Assembly (NCBI GenBank): GCA_001566295.1
Contig: KQ964247.1
Coordinates: 3,596,001 to 3,660,000, forward strand
Length of the DNA stretch: 64,000 nucleotides
Direction: 5' to 3'
DNA from: Microdochium bolleyi
Taxonomy: Eukaryota > Ascomycota > Sordariomycetes > Xylariales > Microdochiaceae
Position numbers and translations under genes: made by a program. This document shows positions 56,894-64,000 of this stretch, piece by piece (positions within the stretch are counted from its first letter, which is position 1; every line of letters begins with the position of its first letter). The notes under the pieces are model-generated. The model saw only the letters and a program-made list of their open reading frames with translations. It was not told the origin of the DNA and ran no database searches.

Positions 56894-58802
56894 ATGCTGC
56901 TCTGCCGGCTTCGCGGCGTGCCGCTATGGCTTAGTGCCTCGTGTATCACCGCACTAAACGCCATGGTGTTTGGGTGAGTCGACTCTGACCTCTAGACACA
57001 ACCACCCTCCTACTGTTTTGGATTTACAGCAAAAACCTCATGTCTCCCACTTTCCAAGCCCAGTATCTGACAAGCTCGCCCGCAACACCTCCAGCCTCGA
57101 CACGGGCACGATCGGCCCCGTCACGACCATGGACTCCTTTATCCAGACGTTCGGGCACTTCTCCGCGACGGTCCACGGCGTGGTCGTCTCGTCCATCCTC
57201 ATCACGGGCGTCCTGGCCGCCCTCATCGTCGGCAACCTGGCGGACCGGTACGGCCGTACCCGGGTCATCGTCGTGGGCTCGGCCATCTTCGGTGTCGGCT
57301 CGGCCATCGAGACATGCGCGTTCCACCTGCCGGTATTCATCGTGGGCCGCCTCATCAAGGGCGCCGGGGAGGGCTGCTTCCTGAGCACGGTATATGTGCT
57401 CACCGCCGAGTTGTCCCCGGCCAAGCAGCGCGGCGCCGTGACCAACCTCGCCGGCGTGGCCATCACGTCCGGGATCGTGCTGGGCTTCTTCATGTGCTAC
57501 GGCACCGCGAGGCTGTACTCCGCCACCGCGGACGGCGGGGGTGCCACCGACGACGACGGGCTTGGAGGGCTGCGGTCGCTGCAGTGGCGCCTCCCCATCG
57601 CCGTGCAGTCCTTCATCGCCTTCAGCAACGCCGTCCTCACGGGGTGCCTCGTCCCGCAGTCGCCCCGCTGGCTCCTGGCCACGGGCAAGCCCGAGCAGGC
57701 CCGCGCTCTCATCGCCAAGCTCGGCCTCTCCGACGCCGAGTCCTCCGAGCTCGTCAACCCTGACGTTTCCTCCTCCTCCGGCTCCGCCGATGGCGCCCCG
57801 CCGCTGCTCGAGCACTCCCCGGACCTCACCCTGTGGGAGTCCATCCGGCACACCTTCGCCGACTTCCGCACCGCCTTATCGCCCCCTGTCCGCAACCGCA
57901 CGCTGTTCGGGTGCTTCATCATGGCGTGCCAGCAGCTCGCGGGCATCGACGGGGTGCTGTACTACGCGCCCTTGCTGTTCGCGCAGACGGGCCTCATGGG
58001 CTCGGAGCAGGCGAAATTCCTCGCCTCGGGCGTCTCCGGGCTGGTCATCCTCGCCGTCACCATCCCCTCCACGTTCCTGTGCGACTTCTGGGGCCGCAAG
58101 ACCGCCGCCATCACGGGAGGGCTGGGCCTGTCCGGGACGATGATCCTGATCGGCAGCCTGTACGCCGCGTACGGCGGGGCTGGAGCCGGACAGATGCCCA
58201 CGGCGGCCAAGTGGACCGTCGTCATCGCGATATACCTGTACGGCGTCATCTTCACGAGCACCTGGGCGCTCGTGTTCCGCATGTACATGATCGAGAGCCT
58301 CCCGCGGAGGTCGCGGAGCAGCGGCTCCGCGCTGGCGCAGGCGTCCAACTGGGTGAGTTCTTTTTCTCCTTTTCATCACTATCCCTATTCCATCCCCCTT
58401 CCTAGGGTTTGTCATACATCTTGGACTTGAGGGTAACCGGCCGCTGAGACTAACTCGAAAAATCTTTTGCTACAGCTCGCAAACTACATCGTCGCCCTCA
58501 CGACGCCCGTCTTCCTCGCGTCCAGCAGCTTCGGCGCGTACTACTTCTGGGGCTTCACGTCGCTGGCGTGCACGGCTGCGTGCTGCCTCGTCATGCGCGA
58601 GACGCGGGGCCGCAGCCTCGAGGTCATCGAGAAGGAGTACGCCGACGAGCAGCAGAGCCGGGAGGGCAGCCGGGACGAGAAGAGGAGGAGGAAGGAGCGC
58701 AAGGGCGAGAAGGCGCAGGCCGGTGGTGGTGGCGGTGGTGGTGGAGTGGGAGACGAGGCAGTGCGGGTGACTGTCCGGGGCGTCGAGCAGCCGGAGCAAT
58801 AA
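56894..58802 (+). CDS. MFS sugar-porter-type transporter
   Basis: Integral membrane transporter of the sugar porter branch of the major facilitator superfamily, likely a proton symporter. Three exons, 56894-56973, 57095-58352 and 58476-58802, give 554 aa. The first intron joins FG to LDTGTIGPVTTM, rebuilding the family FG-DTGTIGP motif at the first helix. Further signatures are NLADRYGRTRV in loop 2-3, PQSPRWL after helix 6, QQLAGIDGVLYYAP in helix 7 and the late MRETRGRSLEVIE. In QQLAGID the usual Asn is Asp. A Gly/Asp-rich insert (ADGGGATDDDG) interrupts the segment before RSLQWRLP. The cytosolic tail is Lys/Arg/Glu-rich then poly-Gly. It is convergent with the minus-strand regulator, with 360 bases between stops. 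Substrate unknown. Confidence 0.92.
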
Positions 58803-59162
58803 CTGGCGTGGGGGTTGTTGTGGTTATACTGCTCTCAGAGTGCGACATGGCAGGAATTGCAGGCATGGAACGGTCAGCCTGGCGTGATCACCTGCTCGGA
58901 GAGCTCGAGAGAGTTTCGTGCTTTAAGCGGCGTTGTTTGGTAGTGTTTACCCGTAATGTAATGATGTTTATTATCCGGAAAATGTATGAGCCACATGCCT
59001 GACGATTTGTCATGGCAGACTTGTGAAATTCTATCGTGATTGTCGTCACAGGGTGCCCATGGCCGACCTCTAGGCCCGACACCACCCTCTTTACAAAGAA
59101 TCGTCTCCTCATATTATTACAACGTCCCACGATCCCGGTAGCAGCTTCTGCATGCTACCCAC
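58803..59162. other. Short intergenic region between convergent genes
   Basis: Contains the two 3' UTRs of the MFS transporter and the Zn2Cys6 regulator. No other feature seen. Confidence 0.5.
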
Positions 59163-61081
59163 CTACTCGTGATCGTCCGGCATGTCATCGACATATATCT
59201 CCTCCATGATGCTGCGCCGCGGCCACGCGATCCATCGGTGCTTGTCCGGGTGCAGGTGGTCTTGGACGATGGCCAGCACGCTCTGAGACCACCCTTTGGT
59301 CACCCAGAACGGCCCCTCGTAGCCCCTCGCCAGCGCCGCATAGTGCGCCACGATGATGAGGGCCATGTGGTTCCCGCTGCCGACGAGCTGCATGAACACC
59401 GGCGTCAGCGTCAGCGGCCACAGCCAGGTGAACCGCTGGCCGTGCTCCGCGAGCGCGCGCTCGTCTGCGGACTGGAACCCGCCGTTGCTGCTCGCGGCAG
59501 GGCTGCCTTGCATGCCCGCGGGGCTGTCGTACTGATTGTGCTCGTGGTGAGGGTAGGGGCTACTACCTCTACCACCACCACCGCGGGCGGCGTCCTGCTG
59601 CTGGCGCATGCGGAGACCCATGGCGGCGGTCGCGGTGGAGGTCGGGCTCGCGCCGTTGCTGACGTCAGCGCAGGCGTAATACGTGTGGCGCAAGGACTCG
59701 AGCGCCAGGATGCACGCCGTCTGCGGGTTGTTGACGACGTCGAAAAAGATGGACGAGTCGAGCTCGCGGACCAGGGTGATGAGCTGGTCGAGCCGGCGCG
59801 TGAAGCTGCTCTTCTTGGTCCCGATTGGGCGCGAGAGGAACTCCCTGCTGTGCAGCATGGCGGCCAGCGGCCCGTCGTGCTGGCCCAGCTTCTCGGCGGC
59901 CTTGACGTCAAGGATGCCCTTGATGCCGTGGAGCAGGAGGAAGGACTGCGCGAGGTCCTTGGGATCCGCGGACCGCTTCTCTCGCGCTTGCGGGTCGGAT
60001 ATGGAGGCGATCGCGAGCATGAAGATGAAGGTGGCGAGCAGGAAGTATGCCTCGACGTTGTCCTCGCTGATGTCGCTCAGCCGGTTTGTGAAGAACTGAA
60101 GAGCTAGGGTCTGGTAGTGCGTTGATACGAGTATGTACTCGTCACTCTGTGCCGGATGTGTCCTCGCGTAGTGCAGAGCAGAGCAGGCAAGGAGGCCATG
60201 CATCAGGAACTCCTAGAATGACTGTGTCAGCGTTTGGTCGGCCATGCGAGGAGTGTCAAGGAGGGTCTGGCGACTCACATAAGAACAAGCTACATCGGGC
60301 ACTCTTTTTCGCCAGAGGTCGGTTGTGGCCGAACTGCTGGACATGTCAAAGGCAGTATGCTGGCAGAAGTGGTGGAACAGGCGCACGCTCTGCATCCAGT
60401 GAGGCGTGTAGATACCTTGCGGTTCATCGCTACAAAGGACGTCTGGATAGCCATTACCTGAGAGCTTGGGGTCAGCTTGGGCGGTCAGAGGTCCAGATGG
60501 AGGCGGAACAGACTCACCGCCAGCAAGAGTCGAAGGCCTCGACGGCGTCGGGGTGTGCTTGTGAGAGTAAGCCTGACTTGACGGGGCCTGACTGGCTGGA
60601 CTCGCGCGGCTTGAAGCCGACGGTGTTGTATGATGATCAAGACCACGAGATAAGGGGGTAGGGAACCCAGGGCTGTGGTGGTTTTGAGCACTGCCGGCCG
60701 GGCTCGAGGCCGCGACGGGAGCTCCTCCGGTCACGAGGCTGCACTCGAGATCGTGGCGGACACAATTGCGACATGGTGCTTGCTCGTCACACTAAAGTAC
60801 AGGTATGGATTGTTAGGGCCAACGGCCGCCAGGGTGGTCGCGCAGACAGCAGGGGGGGTGAAGCTTTTGTGGCGGCGCCGGGGAAGCGGTCGCGATGCTT
60901 CGGCCCGCAGTACGGGAAGCTGCGCCAAGCTCGGGGGGGTCTGGAGGAGGACGTCACTTGCCTTGACATGACGCGCCTTGCACCGCGCGCAGCCATTCCG
61001 GGACTTCTTGTGGCCTATCCGGCGGTGGCCGGCAGGTGGGCGAGGCGCGGGTGCACCGTCGGGGCCAGGGGCCGAAGCCAT
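59163..61081 (-). CDS. Zn2Cys6 transcription factor (Upc2-like zinc cluster)
   Basis: Four exons, 61081-60962, 60791-60518, 60457-60279 and 60212-59163, give 540 aa. The zinc cluster is split by the first intron. Cys 31, 34, 41, 47, 50 and 57 give CX2CX6CX5CX2CX6C in SRNGCARCKARHVK plus CDEQAPCRNCVRHDLEC. This SRNGC-RHVKCDE pattern resembles the Upc2/sterol-uptake group of regulators. The first intron has a GC donor (AAG GCAAGT) and a TTTAG acceptor, and only it restores the cluster. The second intron (60517-60458) is 60 nt, open and in frame, so a 560-aa form is possible. The linker is Ser/Pro-rich. A fungal transcription-factor domain begins around EFLMHGLLACSALHYAR. A Gly/Ser/His-rich loop lies near its end. 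The divergent P450 gene is a natural candidate target, by context only. Confidence 0.9.
60792..60961 (-). other. GC-AG intron inside the zinc cluster
   Basis: 170-nt intron with the rare GC donor in the strong context AAG/GCAAGT and a TTTAG acceptor. The zinc-cluster spacing on both sides makes the placement secure. No GT donor nearby gives the correct cluster. Confidence 0.85.
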
Positions 61082-62280
61082 CGGGGGGGATGACGCAGGG
61101 CGACAGACTGGCAGGCCTCGACAGGAGGGCGGAGGGGGAGGCCTATACGGCGCAGGATGGTCGACGAAGACCGGAGGTCGGATTCGCAAAGGAGATGGAG
61201 AGCGGCGGGCAGGTAATGGCGCTACGGAGAGGGCTGGAAACGCGAAGGGAGCGCAGGTGGACGGGGCACGTCATGGCCTGGGATGTGGGCGGGCGGGATC
61301 GGCCTTGCTCAGGCGCTCTGATTGGTGTCCGCCGGGCAATCCGTGTGACTCGTGTCCAGCACCTCCGATGAGGGCATATGTACAATCAATACGCGTGCAA
61401 TACTCAAGTACATGCATGACCATGTTGTGAACAGCACGTCAAGCATCGTGGGTTACAGGTTCTGCATCGCGGCCCGTGGGCACTTGGCTTTGTAAGTCTC
61501 TCCGAGGATGCGAGGGCTCGGGAAAGGCCCAATGCGAGCCATCATCGACCCATGTATCGGAACAAGCACACTCCGCACAGATACCCTGGGGCACTGTAGC
61601 CAATCATGCGAGGGAGCGAGAGGGTGCCTTCGGGAGCACAAACAGCCCGCGACTCTGCACAGTTTGCAGTGACCGACTGGTCTTCCCAATACGAACACGA
61701 CATTGTCAGTTCGGCCGTCTCCCAGCCGGAGCACTGTCCACCACCACCACACTCTGAGACGACCCTTCAACCCGCACGACGCCATGCCACTCCCCATCGT
61801 ACCCATGGGTCTACTCGCCCAATCATCGCTAGCAGCCCTCCCCCGGTGCTGCAGGGAGCCTCGGGTCCTATTACCGGGACTAGTTAGATTCGAGCTGTGC
61901 GGCGCCCTCGCATCTCGCTTTGCCGTTACGACGACGAGCGAGTGCCACCCTCGTCTGGCTCCGCCAATCGGCACATTCCTTCTCCAACAATATCCAATGA
62001 TTTCAAGCATCATGGCGGGCCTTCTGCAACAGCACGAACCGCTGCTCCACTGCCAGGGTCCTTCTGCAGGGCACACCTCACACCTTGGAGCTTCAGGAGC
62101 CATCTCGTTCTGCTGGAGGAGTCTGCCATCGCTGGGGCGGGCCCCTACCGTCGATTGAGCTTGATCGGCACCAGGAATATCCTTACATATATGCCATGAC
62201 CAGCACTACGCACCGCTCGATTACCGTTGCTTGATAACAAGAACAACCCCGAAAATACATCACTCTGTGAGCCCATCATC
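61082..62280. promoter_or_regulatory. Divergent promoter region between Zn2Cys6 regulator and P450
   Basis: 1.2 kb shared by two divergent starts. The left part is GC-rich, the right end is richer in A/T near the P450 (TACATATATGCC at about 62184-62195, some 90 bases before the ATG). A 216-codon minus frame (61453-62103) is not supported as a gene. Co-regulation of the two genes is plausible but not shown. Confidence 0.45.
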
Positions 62281-64000
62281 ATGCAGCCCGTAGAATCGGC
62301 CTCACACGCTGTCACTCTTGCCCAGGAGCTGGTCGAGCGATGGCCATACGCGGCATCGGCCACGGCGGCACTAGTCGCCGGCCTCTTGGCCCAGTACCTG
62401 CTCAAGCCAGATCCCCTTGCCGGCATCCCCATCGTCGGCAAGGGTGGTGTTCATCAGCGGAGGAAGTTCTTCATGTCTGGCCGGGCAAGGGAGCTCTATT
62501 TTGAGGGCTACCAGAAGGTATAACACGGGGCTCACCCGGTGTCAAAGAGACCTTGCTAACGATGACACCAGGTCTTCAACGCCACCAATGCGCTCTTCCG
62601 CATCACCTCAGCCAGAGGTATGGGTTACAGCCATGCCATTTTCCTCCCCAGCTTTTTCTAACGTTCTATGCTCTCCAGAGTCCGAGATCATCGTAATCGA
62701 CCCCAAGTACGCCAAAGAGCTCGCAAAAGTGCCAGATGAGTTCCTGAGTTTCACCAAGGCTATCGAAGAGGTAAGAGGTCCTCTGTATGAAAATTTGGGG
62801 GCTGCTCTTCTGGCGGCTGACAAACACGACACATTCAGTCAATGCAAGAGAAATATATCCATCTCGCAGGAAATGCTGGCGAGTTCCTCCCACACACAAT
62901 CAAGGCCAACTTGACGCCCGCCCTAGGTGAGTAGCTGGCCAAGCCCCGACTGTAGCCAGCAAGCTTCCTTTCACGCTGCTAATTGCACGTGATGCTGCTT
63001 CCAAGGTCGCCTCAACCCCGTGCTGGCACAGGAAGTTCGTGAATCGATGGAAGTCGAGCTTCCCCAGACATCAGAATGGACCGAATTCGTGCTCAGCCCA
63101 AAGCTCTACCGGATCGTCGCACAGGCGTCAGGCCGCATCTTCATCGGTCCCGAGCTCTGCCGCAAGGAAGAGTATCTCGACGCCGCCATCAACTACACCA
63201 TCGACGTCATGATCGCCGTCTTCATCGTGCTCTACATGCCGACATGGCTCCGGCCCCTGCTCGCGCCCTGGGTCCCACAGGTCCGCAAGCTCAAGCAGCG
63301 CCGCCAGAAGGCCAAGGACTTTCTGGTGCCAATCATCACGGCGAGGAGGAAAGCAGCAGCAGAGAACCCAAACTACCAGCCTCCGGACGATATGCTGCAG
63401 TGGATGGACGACGACTTGACCAAGCAGCAGGGCAAGCGGCCGACGGTCGAAGACCTCGCGATCCACCAGCTGGGCATCAGCTTCGCCGCTATCCACACGA
63501 CAACATCTACCGTGACGAACATGTAAGCCTTGATGCTCTTAGGCCTATACAGGCTCCCCTTTGCTCCCCGTACTCAGATCTCCTCGAATGCCAGCTGACA
63601 TCCTCGCAGCATCTACACGCTGGCTGCCATGCCCGAGCTCATCCCGATACTGCGCGACGACGTGAAGCAGGCTTTGGAGGAGACCGATGGCGTTTTCACC
63701 AGTCTCGCGTTGCAGAACATGAAGAAACTCGACAGTTTCATGAAGGAGAATCTACGTTTTTACTCAATGTCGGCCGGTAAGTAACCTCACTTTCGCCATA
63801 CTGCCTTCACTGGAGTTGTTATTGGGTGGTCCCCATGTCTGATTTCTTTTTTCCCTTGCAGGTTCATTCCAGCGCAAGGTCCTCCAGCCATTCCAGCTGT
63901 CCAACGGCCAGGCCATCCCCGCCGGCGTCATCATCGAGCTGCCCCAGTGCGCCGTCAACGCCGACGCCAGCGTGTTCCCGGACGCCGACAAGTTCGACGC
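62281..64000 (+). CDS. Cytochrome P450 monooxygenase, 3' end cut by window
   Basis: Heme-thiolate monooxygenase; partial. Seven exons are visible: 62281-62517, 62572-62617, 62679-62770, 62839-62926, 63006-63522, 63610-63776 and 63862 onwards. All joins keep frame and give about 428 residues so far. An N-terminal membrane anchor (AASATAALVAGLLAQYLL) indicates the ER. The I-helix stretch is FAAIHTTTSTVTN, with the AxxxT-type pattern. The K-helix ExxR is ENLR (Glu 373, Arg 376). The following SFQRKVLQPFQLSNGQAIPAG and the start of the PERF-like region (FPDADKFDA) are typical of fungal enzymes of the CYP68/ent-kaurene-oxidase-like type. The heme-binding Cys lies beyond 64000. The start was taken at the first ATG, and the intron pattern (short, GTRNGN to CAG) is consistent. 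Substrate unknown. Confidence 0.93.

Noticed and set aside
59169..60107. 312-codon plus-strand frame
   Set aside because: Antisense to the regulator's C-terminal domain exon, whose splice and domain evidence is strong.
61453..62103. 216-codon minus-strand frame
   Set aside because: Trp/Arg/Gly/Cys-rich without a domain, in the shared promoter region of regulator and P450.

Overview
The window is nuclear DNA from a filamentous ascomycete (Pezizomycotina, probably Sordariomycetes; the class is an inference). The evidence is the short introns, mostly 50-170 nt, with GTRNGT/CAG-type ends. Families typical of these fungi are also present: two Zn2Cys6 regulators, a DUF7136-type surface protein, an EthD-like protein, a fungal P450 and an MFS sugar transporter. 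No rRNA, confident tRNA, transposon, CRISPR array or prokaryotic operon was seen. Exon joins were built by eye from splice signals and reading-frame continuity, and every multi-exon model given here closes in frame.

Left part (1-20 kb): about 4.3 kb without a recognisable gene precedes a five-exon LAMMER (CLK-type) kinase on +. Three minus-strand genes follow: a DxD-containing type II membrane glycosyltransferase-like protein, a Zn2Cys6 regulator, and long-form tRNase Z with an arginine-rich presequence.

Middle (20-33 kb): a gene-poor stretch holds one weak candidate for a small spliced gene on +. Minus-strand genes come next: an Arg/Gln-rich coiled-coil ORF interrupted by one in-frame TAG, a flavin-reductase-like FMN protein, a class II cyclic-nucleotide phosphodiesterase, and a 744-residue acidic, disordered orphan with a tandemly duplicated module.

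Centre-right (33-50 kb): a four-exon DIP2/Cmr2-type protein (DMAP1-binding domain plus two adenylate-forming domains, 1853 aa) on +; a 1223-aa ADF-H (actin-depolymerising-factor homology) protein on -; a secreted, probably GPI-anchored DUF7136-like protein on -; and a small EthD-like protein on +.

Right end (51-64 kb): a SAM-dependent methyltransferase, a CDF-type metal transporter with DxxxD signatures, an MFS sugar-type transporter, a second Zn2Cys6 regulator with a GC-AG intron inside its zinc cluster, and a cytochrome P450 cut by the window end. The regulator and the P450 are divergent and share a 1.2-kb upstream region. Methyltransferase, transporter, regulator and P450 together could be the edge of a metabolic gene cluster, but no backbone synthase is visible.
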